From Pseudomonadota bacterium (lineage in GTDB: Bacteria; Desulfobacterota; Desulfobulbia; Desulfobulbales; Desulfocapsaceae): a DNA stretch of 64,000 bases. The notes below the pieces were generated by a model, which ran no database searches, was not told where the DNA came from, and worked only from the letters and a program-made list of their open reading frames with translations. Position numbers and translations under genes: made by a program. Shown piece after piece: positions 27,756 through 36,502 of the stretch (positions within the stretch are counted from its first letter, which is position 1; the number at the start of each line of letters is the position of its first letter). Location of the stretch: assembly GCA_023412495.1 (NCBI GenBank), contig JAEYNP010000113.1, positions 62,001 through 126,000 of the forward strand. Reading direction: 5' to 3'.

Positions 27756-30215
27756 ATGAGTAAGTCTGCCATATTTCTGCGCTGGTTCATCGCTCTCACA
27801 GCCTTTGCCGTAGGTCTGTTTTTTTGTAAGGATCTGAAACTGGCAGACGACGTCCTCGACCTGCTGCCAGGTGAGGCGGTTCGGGGCGACCTCGAAATGC
27901 TGCAGCGCATGGGCCTGGCCGACAGGTTGTTTATCACTGTTTCCGTCAAACAGGGGGATGATGTCAGCAAGAAGTCCCTGCAGGACAGCACGAAGAAGCT
28001 CGGCGAGATATTGACCCAAAGCGATCACTTCTCCTACGTGCTGTTCCGGCTGCCGGAGGGGTATGAATTCTCTCTTTTCAAAGGACTCCAGCCATCCTTG
28101 CCATTGCTCATCGATGATGAGGATCTCTCGTCCCTTGCCGCCGCAACTTCGCCGGAAGGGGTAAAGGTCGCTTTGCAGAAGGCATTCGCCCTGCTGAACT
28201 CTCCCGTTGGGATTGCCACGAAGAAACAGGTGCAGACAGATCCTCTGGGCTTGATTCCCCTGGCCCTGCAGAAACTCAAGTTCATCCGGTCCGAGTTCTC
28301 GATGAAAATCGATGAAGGTTTTTTCATGAGCGAGGACGGCAAGAGCTGCCTGTTGGTGGCAGAGAGTCGTGATCCGCTTACCCAGTCGGACCATGCTGCT
28401 GAAATAGATAGGATTCTGGATGATGCCTATAGCCAGGCACTGCCCGACGGAGTTGAAGCCAGGGTCATTGGCAGCTTGCCGCATGCCCTTGCCAACAGCA
28501 GGGCGGTCCAGGAGGATTTACGGATACTTTTGCCGATGGCTACCGTCTTTTTGGTTCTGTTGTTCGGGGTTGCATTGCGGAACATTCGTTTTCTGGCAGT
28601 GGTGGGCGTGCCTTATCTGGCCGCACCTCCCGCCATCGCCTTGACAAGTCTCTTTTACGATGAGCTCAATGGTCTCGCGCTCGCTTTCGGGATCGTTCTC
28701 CTGGGTATTACCGTCGATGTTGCAACCCATCTGTATTTGGCCCTGACCGAAAGGGAAGGCTCTCAGCGTGAGGCGATGAAGAAGGTTGCCGAACCATTGC
28801 TGTTTGCAATCCTGACAACTGCCGCCGTTTTTGTCGTGTTGCTGTTTTCACAGGTTCCCTGTCATCGGCAGATGGCCTTGCTGGCATTGTTTGGCGTGCT
28901 ATTCGCAACTGCCTGCGCATATCTGGTCATCCCGGCGATAGCCTCCCCTTCTTCCTCGAAGAAAGCCATTCACTCCGCCAGGGATAACCGGTTGACCGGA
29001 TATACGCTGCAGCGTCCAGGCAGTGTTCTGCTGGTCTGGCTGATCCTGTTAGGTGCAGGCGTGATGTCTTGGCCGCAGCTGCACTACAATGGCGACTTGC
29101 GCGGGCTGGACATTCCTGATGAAGGGGTCAAGGCCGATGAAGACCATTTCCGGGCGACCTGGGGGGGAGGAGGTGAACAGGCCTTCATAATTGCATCAGC
29201 TGACAGCCTCGACGAGGCGCTCGATAGGAATTATCGGGTCTACCGGTTCCTGAGGGAACAAGAAGCAGGAAATTTCCAGACATTCGCTCCGCTCTTGCCA
29301 GGACCAGACGAGCAGGCTCGAAATCGGCGGGGGTGGGAGCAATTTTGGGCAACTCATCGTGCGGATTTTGAAGATCGGTTCCTCACCGCAGCCGCAGCAC
29401 AGGGATTTACGGATAAAGCCTTTACCCCGTTTTTTTCCTGGTTGAATGCGGAGCCTCAACCTCTGTCCCCTGACAAATTTATCGGTGGCCCGCTCCAGCC
29501 ACTGTTTTCATCGATGCTGAAGATCCCGCGCCAGAAAAATGAGGACGATCAATCCTATATGGCCATGACCACGGTTGCCATCGATGATCGGATATTGCCT
29601 CAGCTCATCCGGTTCAGTCAAGAGGAGGAAGGGGTGAGGGTTCTCGCCGGGAAAAAATGGCGTGACGAAGTGGAGCGACTGCTTCGTCACGATATCCTTA
29701 CCTTGTCGGGCATTTCCGCCTTCATCATAACGTTGATGGTAATTTACCAGTTCCGGAGGTTGAGACCCGTGGCTGCAGTGCTGGCTCCGGTGATGTCTTC
29801 CCTTGCCGCCATGTCTCTTTTCTGTTTCCTGACTGACGCACAGCTGAACATGATGCATCTCATCATGGGCTTGATGGTAATCGGTGTCAGTGTCGATTAT
29901 GGCATTTTCGTTGTTTGTGAAAAACTTGCGGGACAGCAAAAGGTATCCGTGCGTTCGGTGAGCCTCACCGCCGCCAGTTCTCTTATCGGGTTCGGCGTGT
30001 TGGCCTTTGCCGGACATCCCGCTTTGTATGCCTTGGGGGTTACAGTATTGATAGGCATTGGCGTGGCATGGCCTACGGCGCTGCTGGTCAGCCCGGCATT
30101 GCTCGTTTTCGGCGGCAGGGGAGTTCATCAGGAGGATCTTATGGATAATCATCCGGCGTGGGGCAAAGAACGGGTTGATCCTCTCAGGTCTCTCCAGTCG
30201 GGGAAGTCGGAATAG
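27756..30215 (+). CDS. MMPL/RND-type exporter
   Basis: 819 residues from the ATG at 27756 (a TTG two codons earlier is possible; no clear ribosome-binding site). The layout is that of small RND permeases: one helix near the N-terminus, a periplasmic loop to about residue 250, five helices (LLPMATVFLVLLFGVALRNI, LALAFGIVLLGITVDVATHL, PLLFAILTTAAVFVVLLFSQ), then a repeat of the same plan with IMGLMVIGVSVDYGIFVVCE and SLIGFGVLAFAGHPALYALG. The Asp in GITVDVATH and GVSVDYGIF is the usual proton-relay position. MMPL-type proteins export lipids or polyketide-like products. No LolA-like or biosynthetic partner lies nearby, so the cargo is unknown. Confidence 0.8.
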   Translation: MSKSAIFLRWFIALTAFAVGLFFCKDLKLADDVLDLLPGEAVRGDLEMLQRMGLADRLFITVSVKQGDDVSKKSLQDSTKKLGEILTQSDHFSYVLFRLPEGYEFSLFKGLQPSLPLLIDDEDLSSLAAATSPEGVKVALQKAFALLNSPVGIATKKQVQTDPLGLIPLALQKLKFIRSEFSMKIDEGFFMSEDGKSCLLVAESRDPLTQSDHAAEIDRILDDAYSQALPDGVEARVIGSLPHALANSRAVQEDLRILLPMATVFLVLLFGVALRNIRFLAVVGVPYLAAPPAIALTSLFYDELNGLALAFGIVLLGITVDVATHLYLALTEREGSQREAMKKVAEPLLFAILTTAAVFVVLLFSQVPCHRQMALLALFGVLFATACAYLVIPAIASPSSSKKAIHSARDNRLTGYTLQRPGSVLLVWLILLGAGVMSWPQLHYNGDLRGLDIPDEGVKADEDHFRATWGGGGEQAFIIASADSLDEALDRNYRVYRFLREQEAGNFQTFAPLLPGPDEQARNRRGWEQFWATHRADFEDRFLTAAAAQGFTDKAFTPFFSWLNAEPQPLSPDKFIGGPLQPLFSSMLKIPRQKNEDDQSYMAMTTVAIDDRILPQLIRFSQEEEGVRVLAGKKWRDEVERLLRHDILTLSGISAFIITLMVIYQFRRLRPVAAVLAPVMSSLAAMSLFCFLTDAQLNMMHLIMGLMVIGVSVDYGIFVVCEKLAGQQKVSVRSVSLTAASSLIGFGVLAFAGHPALYALGVTVLIGIGVAWPTALLVSPALLVFGGRGVHQEDLMDNHPAWGKERVDPLRSLQSGKSE

Positions 30216-30224
30216 CTGCCCACT

Positions 30225-30282
30225 TAAGGGGTCGTTACGAAAATAACTGCAACAAAATGTGTTATTTCGTTACGGCCCCTTA
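30225..30282 (+). terminator. Strong hairpin after the MMPL exporter gene
   Basis: Arms TAAGGGGTCGTTACG... (30225-30246) and ...CGTAACGGCCCCTTA-type complement (30261-30282) pair over about 21 bp with one mismatch and one bulge; loop about 14 bases. No T-run follows. Probable terminator, or a small palindromic repeat. Confidence 0.55.
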
Positions 30283-30331
30283 TGCCGTTTCGGCAGAATA
30301 TTCGTAATCTCAATTGTTGTACAACAGCTCA

Positions 30332-30392
30332 GTGCCTTAGAAATTCATTTCGTGTTCTTTATTTAAGAAATGAATTTCGTGAAGGTATTTAT
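30332..30392 (+). repeat. Dispersed hairpin element, partial copy D (outer hairpin only)
   Basis: Sequence GTGCCTTAGAAATTCATTT ... AAATGAATTTCGTGAAGGTA followed by TTTAT. This is the same outer stem as at 32043, 45959 and 46099, without the GC-rich hairpins that follow in those copies. Lies between the MMPL exporter and motA. Confidence 0.6.
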
Positions 30393-30459
30393 CCCGTTTA
30401 TAGGGCAACTTCAGTCCTCATTGCATGGAGTGAGGCAATAAAAGGAAAGCTGGTAATTT

Positions 30460-31233
30460 ATGGACACAGCCACATTAATCGGACTTGTCGGCGGGCTGGG
30501 AGCGGTAATCGGCGGGGCCGTTCTGGAAGGGCTTCATATTGAGGCGCTGATTCAACCCACTGCGGCGATAATTGTGCTTGGGGGTACTTTCGGTGCGGCT
30601 TTCGTCAGTTTCCCCATGGATACGGCAATGAAGGCGGTGAAGGATATCAAAATTCTTTTCTCTCCTCCGGAAAAATTGGACGGAATCATCGCCGTCATTA
30701 TAGATCTTGCGATAAAGGCCCGGAAGAACGGCATAATATCCCTGGAACAGGAAGGCAACAATACCAAGGACAGGTTTCTCCGCAAGGCTATCGCCCTCTG
30801 CGTCGACGGAGTGGAACCCAATGACATCCGGAGTATCATGGAGGTCGATGTGAGCACCTATGAAGAACATGCGAAACTGAGCGCGGAATTTTACGAGGCC
30901 GCAGGTGGATACGCACCGACCATCGGTATCATAGGCGCGGTGCTCGGTCTCATCCATGTCATGAGCAACCTGGCGGATACTTCGAAACTGGGCGCAGGTA
31001 TCGCCGTGGCCTTCGTCGCCACCATCTACGGACTGGTGACGGCCAACATCCTCTGCCTGCCGTTTGCGACAAAAATCAAACTGCGAATTAAAGCGGAAGT
31101 CCAGAGACAGGAAATGATCATCACCGGAATCACCAGCATCCTCGCGGGCACAAATCCCCGTTTCATTGAAGAACGGCTCAAATCGTATCTTCACGACGGC
31201 GGTGAAAGTATCAACTCCAGGGCATCAGAATAG
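30460..31233 (+). CDS. motA: Flagellar motor stator protein MotA
   Basis: 257 residues, in the MotA/PomA size range. Four helices: LIGLVGGLGAVIGGAVLEGL, IEALIQPTAAIIVLGGTFGA, then after a cytoplasmic region, AGGYAPTIGIIGAVLGLIHV and GAGIAVAFVATIYGLVTANI. The conserved text of the MotA/ExbB proton channel domain (APTIGIIGAVLGLI..., GIAVAFVATIYG) is complete. It forms the stator with MotB, passing ions to turn the flagellar rotor. AGGAAAG precedes the start; motB begins 11 bases after the stop. No other flagellar genes are in the window. Confidence 0.92.
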   Translation: MDTATLIGLVGGLGAVIGGAVLEGLHIEALIQPTAAIIVLGGTFGAAFVSFPMDTAMKAVKDIKILFSPPEKLDGIIAVIIDLAIKARKNGIISLEQEGNNTKDRFLRKAIALCVDGVEPNDIRSIMEVDVSTYEEHAKLSAEFYEAAGGYAPTIGIIGAVLGLIHVMSNLADTSKLGAGIAVAFVATIYGLVTANILCLPFATKIKLRIKAEVQRQEMIITGITSILAGTNPRFIEERLKSYLHDGGESINSRASE

Positions 31234-31244
31234 GAGGAGCAAGA

Positions 31245-32051
31245 ATGGCGAGAAAGAAGAGTCCGGAAAAACCGCCTAATCATGAAAGATGGCTGGTTTC
31301 ATATGGTGATTTCATCACGCTGCTGTTTGCAGTTTTTGTGACGCTTTATGCCATGTCGCAGGTGGATAAGAAAAAGGTGGAGGAAGTGGCCAGATCTTAC
31401 CAAAGCGCTTTCAACCTCAGTCAGGAGAAACCGTTGCAAAGCAGGGAGGTGGTACCGATTCCGGATCTCGAAGTCGTGCCCAACCCACCTCTAAAAAATA
31501 AACTCACTCAAGAAGAAATCATCCGGAACGAAAACGAAGCCGGGATGATCAAAAAACTCAAGCTCAGTATCACTGAGATAAGAGAGATAAAAAAATCGAT
31601 CGTTCTTTCGCTGAAGCCCCTTCAAATGGGTGGCGAAGTCGTGGTGGATGAGAGTGGACGAGGATTGGTGATCCGTTTGGAAGAGGATGCCTTCTTTTAC
31701 CCCGAAGGCGCAGCCGTGAAACAGGAATCCCTGGTTTCTCTCGGTACGGTGGCAAGGGCTATATTGCCTTATGCCGATCAAATTCGAATAGAAGGTCATA
31801 CCGATAATTCCATTCAACTCCAAGGCGGGTACAAATCGAATTGGGAGTTGTCTCTCGATCGGGCGGCGAATATCATGCGCATTTTTCTCGGCAATTTCAA
31901 TTTTTCTCCGGGAAACATTTCAATAGCCGGGTACGGAGAATTGCGGCCGATTGCCAGCAACGCCACCCATGAAGGCAGAAAGAAGAACCGCCGTGTCGAG
32001 ATTGTGCTTCTGGGCATCACGGAACATAAATCCCCGCCTTTAGTACCTTAG
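31245..32051 (+). CDS. motB: Flagellar motor stator protein MotB
   Basis: 268 residues. N-terminal plug and single helix RWLVSYGDFITLLFAVFVTLYAMS with the ion-binding Asp in YGDF. A coiled linker (about 45-120) leads to the OmpA/MotB peptidoglycan-binding domain, about 130-260: IRIEGHTDNSIQLQGGYKSN, WELSLDRAANIMRIFL and ISIAGYGELRPIASNATHEG then RKKNRRVEI. AGGAGGAGCAAG precedes the ATG. The last codons (VP, stop TAG) lie inside the start of repeat copy A, so the element supplies the stop codon. Confidence 0.92.
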   Translation: MARKKSPEKPPNHERWLVSYGDFITLLFAVFVTLYAMSQVDKKKVEEVARSYQSAFNLSQEKPLQSREVVPIPDLEVVPNPPLKNKLTQEEIIRNENEAGMIKKLKLSITEIREIKKSIVLSLKPLQMGGEVVVDESGRGLVIRLEEDAFFYPEGAAVKQESLVSLGTVARAILPYADQIRIEGHTDNSIQLQGGYKSNWELSLDRAANIMRIFLGNFNFSPGNISIAGYGELRPIASNATHEGRKKNRRVEIVLLGITEHKSPPLVP

Positions 32052-32178
32052 AAATTTCTTGGTTTTTAAGAATGAATCTTGTGAAGGTACTTATACCCCT
32101 CAAGGGGGTACTGAAAAGAGTCCCCTCTGCTGTAGGAGGGGATAACAACCCTTGGGTTGCGGGCGTCAGCCCGCATTA
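32043..32178 (+). repeat. Dispersed multi-hairpin element, copy A
   Basis: About 136 bp made of consecutive inverted repeats: an outer A/T-rich hairpin (GTACCTTAGAAAT...GTGAAGGTACTTAT), then ACCCCTCAAGGGGGT, then CCCCTCTGCTGTAGGAGGGG, then GATAACAACCCTTGGGTTG, then GCGGGCGTCAGCCCGC and ATTA. The same order occurs at 45959-46097 with about 90 percent identity in the right-hand part. No open reading frame. It overlaps the motB stop codon. Confidence 0.75.
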
Positions 32179-32215
32179 TTAGAGGCTGGTCGAAAAACTC
32201 CACCTCGGTCTGCCA

Positions 32216-33631
32216 ATGGTTTTTTCGTCGCATATATTTCTCTTTTATTTTCTGCCGCTCAGCCTGCTCCTCTACTATGCAATGCCGAAGCGGGGCAAAA
32301 ACGTGCTGCTCACCCTGGTGAGCTACGTCTTCTATGGCTGGTCAAACCCGCTCTTTACCCTGCTGATGTTCTACTCGACGCTGATCGACTACTGCTGCGG
32401 CCTGATTATCGGCCTCGCCCGCGAAGACCAGCAGCGGCGGCGCAAGATCGGCCTTGCGATAGCGATCACCGGCAACCTCTCCCTGCTCGGCTTTTTCAAG
32501 TACACCGGCTTCGCCATGGAGAACTACAACCGGCTCTTCGCCTTTTTAGGCGTCGAAGGTTTCGACCCAGTGCCGGTGCTGCATTTCCTTCTGCCGCTCG
32601 GGATAAGCTTCTACACCTTCCAGTCGATGAGCTATTCCATCGACGTCTACCGCAAAGACTGCGAATGCCAGTGCAATTTTCTGGACTTCTGCTGCTTCGT
32701 TTCGATGTTCCCGCAGTTGGTGGCCGGGCCGATTATCCGCTTTCAGGAGGTTGCCGACCAGTTGGTTTTTCGGGTTCACTCGTGGGAAAAGTTCGCCCGC
32801 GGGGTGGCCTTCTTCAGTCTGGGGATGGCCAAAAAGGTGCTGCTCGCCAATCCCTGCGGCAAAATCGCCGACACCGCCTTTGCCGCCGGGACGCTGCACT
32901 GGCTTGACAGCTGGTTCGGCATCGTCGCCTACAGTTTTCAGATCTACTTCGATTTCAGCGGCTATTCGGATATGGCCATCGGCCTCGGGCTGATGTTCGG
33001 CTTCGTCTTTGCCAAGAACTTTGATTCCCCCTACCGTTCAGCGTCAATCACCGAATTCTGGCAGCGCTGGCATATCTCGCTGTCCACCTGGTTGAGGGAG
33101 TATCTGTACATCCCGCTTGGCGGTAACCGCCGGGGTCCGACCCGGACGGCGGTGAATCTCGCTATCGTTATGCTGCTCGGCGGACTCTGGCACGGGGCTT
33201 CCTGGAATTTCGTGATCTGGGGGGCTATTCACGGCCTGCTCCTCGGCAGCGAGCGGCTGATCGGCAAGAAACCCTTCTACTTCATGCTGCCCAAGGCAGG
33301 CCGCATCGCCGCCACCTTCGTGCTGGTCGTTATCGCCTGGGTCTTCTTCCGGGCGGAAAACTTTTCCGTCGCCATCAGCTACCTTGGCTCCATGTTCGGT
33401 CTGTCCGAGGTGCCGGTCTCCTCGCTGCTCCTCGACGGCCTTCTGTACACCCCCTACAATCTCCTGGCTATGGCGGCGGCCGCGCTGGTGGTGTGGCGGT
33501 CGCCCCAGGCCTGGGACTGGACAAGTGAACTGGGTAGGCTCAAAGTGGCGATGGTTGCGGCCGTGTTTGTCATATCTGTGGCAGTGCTCAGCATACAGTC
33601 GTATAACCCCTTCATCTACTTCAACTTCTAA
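32216..33631 (+). CDS. MBOAT-family membrane O-acyltransferase (AlgI-like)
   Basis: 471 residues. The N-terminus (MVFSSHIFLFYFLPLSLLLY then YVFYGWSNP) is typical of AlgI/DltB-like proteins. Core motifs: LPLGISFYTFQSMSYSIDVYR, FPQLVAGPIIRF, SFQIYFDFSGYSDMAIGLG, FWQRWHISLSTWLREYLYIP, and LLGGLWHGASWNFVIWGAIHG with the catalytic His. Multiple helices. AlgI-type enzymes pass acyl groups across the membrane to an exported polysaccharide or other product, usually with an AlgX/AlgJ-like partner; none is present here. The ATG has no clear ribosome-binding site and lies 37 bases after repeat copy A. Confidence 0.88.
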   Translation: MVFSSHIFLFYFLPLSLLLYYAMPKRGKNVLLTLVSYVFYGWSNPLFTLLMFYSTLIDYCCGLIIGLAREDQQRRRKIGLAIAITGNLSLLGFFKYTGFAMENYNRLFAFLGVEGFDPVPVLHFLLPLGISFYTFQSMSYSIDVYRKDCECQCNFLDFCCFVSMFPQLVAGPIIRFQEVADQLVFRVHSWEKFARGVAFFSLGMAKKVLLANPCGKIADTAFAAGTLHWLDSWFGIVAYSFQIYFDFSGYSDMAIGLGLMFGFVFAKNFDSPYRSASITEFWQRWHISLSTWLREYLYIPLGGNRRGPTRTAVNLAIVMLLGGLWHGASWNFVIWGAIHGLLLGSERLIGKKPFYFMLPKAGRIAATFVLVVIAWVFFRAENFSVAISYLGSMFGLSEVPVSSLLLDGLLYTPYNLLAMAAAALVVWRSPQAWDWTSELGRLKVAMVAAVFVISVAVLSIQSYNPFIYFNF

Positions 33632-33882
33632 CGTATGACAGTGTAAGTGCTACCAGGGGAGGCGATTACAAAGGAAAATCGAGCAATGAGTTTCTGGTCT
33701 TACAACTCTTGCACCGGAAGGCAAGAACTCAATGCTTCAGGATGTGGAAGGAAACAGAGGTAGGGATCTCCGCCAGGGTGGTATGAAATCCTTCTCTCAT
33801 AGCTGCCGAATCCATAAGCGGAAGATGACGTTGCCAGTTTTTTTCTGACGCTGATATTTTTTATTAAAGAGGACGTTTAAAA

Positions 33883-34317
33883 ATGAGTTATGCAAAAGAG
33901 ATTTTTGATCTCATTGAAGAAAAAGCGTTATTTGCTTCTGCAATCATAGCGCTTCTTATCATTCAAATCGATGTGCTGACCGGAGAGGATATTGAATTTC
34001 AGATTCTTTTTATCCTTCCGGTGGCTTTAGCGGCATGGAGTTTAAAGCCTTATCAGGCTTACGGCCTTTCAATTGCACTGCCTCTTTTGAGACTTGGATT
34101 TGTTCTCTTCTATTGGGAGAGGGACCATTTCCTTAATGTTCTTCTGTGTAATTCCATTATCAGCATTTCTGCATTAATGGGTTACGCATATCTGGTCACT
34201 AAAATTTCTCAACAAAGAAGAAGCTTGGAAGCAGAATTGGAATTCTGGAAGAAAAAAGCAGCAGGTGACAGCAATCCTCATTCTCCTGACTATCCCCCGC
34301 TGCGTAACGGAGAATAA
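33883..34317 (+). CDS. Small membrane protein with C-terminal coiled coil
   Basis: 144 residues, AGAGGACG upstream. Four likely helices: LFASAIIALLIIQIDVL, FQILFILPVALAAWSL, AYGLSIALPLLRLGFVLFYW and LLCNSIISISALMGYAYLVT, then a charged helix (QQRRSLEAELEFWKKKAAG). The arrangement resembles the membrane part of sensor kinases and cyclases (FxILFILPVALAAW), but no output domain follows. A short relative of such sensors, or a truncated one. Function unknown. Confidence 0.6.
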   Translation: MSYAKEIFDLIEEKALFASAIIALLIIQIDVLTGEDIEFQILFILPVALAAWSLKPYQAYGLSIALPLLRLGFVLFYWERDHFLNVLLCNSIISISALMGYAYLVTKISQQRRSLEAELEFWKKKAAGDSNPHSPDYPPLRNGE

Positions 34318-34367
34318 GGAAACCTTCGTCTTCCGCACCCACCAGAGCGAAGAAGACGAAGCTTTTG

Positions 34368-35378
34368 TCAAACGCCTAGACCCAGAGTCTTGAACAGGAC
34401 GTAGCTGAGGGCGGCAATCGCGGCCGATGCCGGGATGGTGATGATCCAGGCGACCACCAGATTGCCGGCTACCTGCCAGCGCACGGCGGACATCCTCTTG
34501 GCGGAGCCCACGCCGAAAATGCAGGCGGTGATGGTGTGGGTGGTGGAAATGGGGGCGCCGATCATCGAGGCGCCGGTAATGACCAGGGAGGCCGAAGTCT
34601 CCGCGGCAAAACCGTTGGTGGGCTCGAGTTTGGAGATGCGGTGGCCCATGGTCTTGATGATCTTCCAGCCGCCTACCGCCGTGCCGAGACCCATGGCCCC
34701 CGCACATGAGCAGGTTACCCAGAACGGGATGACCAGCGAGTCTATCTGGTGGAACAGCAAGAGCGCCAGGGCAATGACTCCCATGGTTTTCTGGGCGTCG
34801 TTCAGGCCGTGGCTGGTGGCCATGAAGGCCGCCGACAGGATCTGCAGCTTTTTAAAGGCATGCGCCACCTTTTTCCGATCGGCATTGGCGAAGGCCAGCA
34901 GCAGCCCCATCATCACCACATAGGCCACCGCAAAGCCGGCAAGCGGCGAGAGAACCATCGGCAGGATGATCTTTTTCACGATGCTCATGGCGTTCAGGCT
35001 GTTGAAACCGGCACTGGCGATGGCCGCGCCGATCAGGCCGCCGATGAGGGCATGGGAAGACGAGGAAGGCAGGCCATAATACCAGGTGATCAGGTTCCAG
35101 GCGATGGCGCCGATCAGCGCCGCCAGTACCAGGATCTGGCTGCCCATGACCACGTCCGTGTGGACGATCCCTTTGCCCAGGGTATGCGCAACCTGGTGAC
35201 CCATGAAGGCGCCGACAAGATTGAGGACGGCGGCCATCATCACCGCCGTCCGCGGCGAAAGCACCTTGGTGGAGACCACGGTGGCGATGGCATTGGCGCA
35301 GTCGTGGGCGCCGTTGGTGAAGTCGAAGATCAGGGCGACCGCGACAATGATGACAAGCAGTATTGGAATCTCAAGCAT
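34368..35378 (-). CDS. pit: Low-affinity inorganic phosphate transporter PiT
   Basis: 336 residues, the short PiT form. PHO4 family signatures in both halves: FDFTNGAHDCANAIATVVST near residue 20 and FMATSHGLNDAQKTMGVIAL (GxNDxQ) near residue 190; also YYGLPSSSSHALIGGLIGAA and GAPISTTHTITACIFGVGSA. Probably takes up phosphate (or sulfate in some relatives) with a cation. It overlaps by eight bases the upstream DUF47 gene, the standard regulatory partner. Confidence 0.92.
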   Translation of the reverse strand: MLEIPILLVIIVAVALIFDFTNGAHDCANAIATVVSTKVLSPRTAVMMAAVLNLVGAFMGHQVAHTLGKGIVHTDVVMGSQILVLAALIGAIAWNLITWYYGLPSSSSHALIGGLIGAAIASAGFNSLNAMSIVKKIILPMVLSPLAGFAVAYVVMMGLLLAFANADRKKVAHAFKKLQILSAAFMATSHGLNDAQKTMGVIALALLLFHQIDSLVIPFWVTCSCAGAMGLGTAVGGWKIIKTMGHRISKLEPTNGFAAETSASLVITGASMIGAPISTTHTITACIFGVGSAKRMSAVRWQVAGNLVVAWIITIPASAAIAALSYVLFKTLGLGV

Positions 35379-36000
35379 TTTTCAGCACCACTTCCTCAAT
35401 TGCGTCGGACAGGTCGTCTACCCTCTCGATAACCTGCTCGATACGGTCATAGACCTGGACCCATTTGATGATATCGATCACCGCCTTCAACTCCTTGACC
35501 TCGCCGTCCTGGATTTCCGAGAGCCCGGTACCGAGGAGCATATGGCACTCGCCCTTCAGGTCCTTGATCTGGTGAACTATCGGCCCCACCTCTTTTTGTG
35601 CCTTCAGGGCCTCGATCATCTGGCCGGTTTGGATGATCATGAGATTGACGTTGGCGAGCATCTTTTTCGCCGGAAAAAGGATGCGGTGAAATCCGGAGAC
35701 CCTGGCCCGAGCTGCAATGTTCTTAAGGAAGTTGATACAATCTTCCTGGGTGAGGTTGATTCGATAAATATCCTCCCGGTCGATCGGCGTGATAAAGGTC
35801 TGGGAAAGCTGGTGGGCAATCTCCCGGCAGAGATGGTCTGCCTCCTCTTCCTTGACGCTGATGCGCTTGAAGGCCTCGTCGATCTTGGTGGAGTCTTCGA
35901 AGAGCAGATTGAGATCGGCGGAAACATCCTGGAGGATTTTGTTCTGCCGGATGAGCATGTCGAAAAATCGGATGGATTTCGGAAAGAGAGTAAATGCCAT
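35371..36000 (-). CDS. DUF47/PhoU-like partner of PiT
   Basis: 209 residues, all alpha-helical as in the PhoU_div (DUF47) family. Text such as FFDMLIRQNKILQDVSADL, KEEEADHLCREIAHQLSQTF, ITPIDREDIYRINLTQEDC and IKWVQVYDRIEQVIERVDDL matches it. Acidic clusters may bind metal. Members lie upstream of pit genes and modulate transport. Translationally coupled to pit by an eight-base overlap. Confidence 0.9.
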   Translation of the reverse strand: MAFTLFPKSIRFFDMLIRQNKILQDVSADLNLLFEDSTKIDEAFKRISVKEEEADHLCREIAHQLSQTFITPIDREDIYRINLTQEDCINFLKNIAARARVSGFHRILFPAKKMLANVNLMIIQTGQMIEALKAQKEVGPIVHQIKDLKGECHMLLGTGLSEIQDGEVKELKAVIDIIKWVQVYDRIEQVIERVDDLSDAIEEVVLKNA

Positions 36001-36502
36001 AGTAGCGCTCCTGCTAAATTATTTACGTGAAATAACCGACTCTATAGATCGCGCCGCATTCGGAATCGAAGAACAGCACGGGGATTCGACGCCGATCAAC
36101 CAGTAGCCTGACCTGATTTTTGTGCATAGTCAGAGAAGAGGGGGGGAGTGTAGATTGTGGGATGCCTACCGCGCCCTATCGAAATGATAGTGCTGAATCC
36201 GTCGGTTAAGGTGGCAGATAAGGAAGATCGGGTGAGAAAGTCGCTTTCTTCAACGATCAGAAGATCGTAAGATTGAAAGCGCTCCGCCAAACTATCCTTT
36301 CCGCCTGCTTTTTGCAAAATATTTCTTTATCCGGAAAGAGAAAGATTCCCCTCCAGGCCTGCTATCATACATTCGCGATTACCACAGAATCGAGGAGAAA
36401 GACCCAGAGGCAACCTGCAGTCGTGACAACAGCAGCGATCAACCTTATCGTTCAATCCTGACAGGAAGAAAAAAATGCCGCAGAAACAGGGGCAAGGGCA
36501 CC
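36001..36502. other. Intergenic region without a supported gene
   Basis: About 500 bases between the divergent DUF47 and FemAB-like genes. It has a hairpin at 36242-36281 (arms CGCTTTC...ACGATC and GATCGT...GAAAGCG). A minus-strand 73-residue frame (36096-36317) contains YDLLIVEESDFLTRSSLSAT, which resembles the start of a response-regulator receiver domain but ends too soon; it might be a remnant. Confidence 0.4.

Noticed and set aside
27349..27759. 136-residue protein upstream of the MMPL exporter
   Set aside because: The frame runs across the enhancer site and the sigma-54 promoter and has no family text; it is chance open sequence even though it ends in an ATGA overlap.
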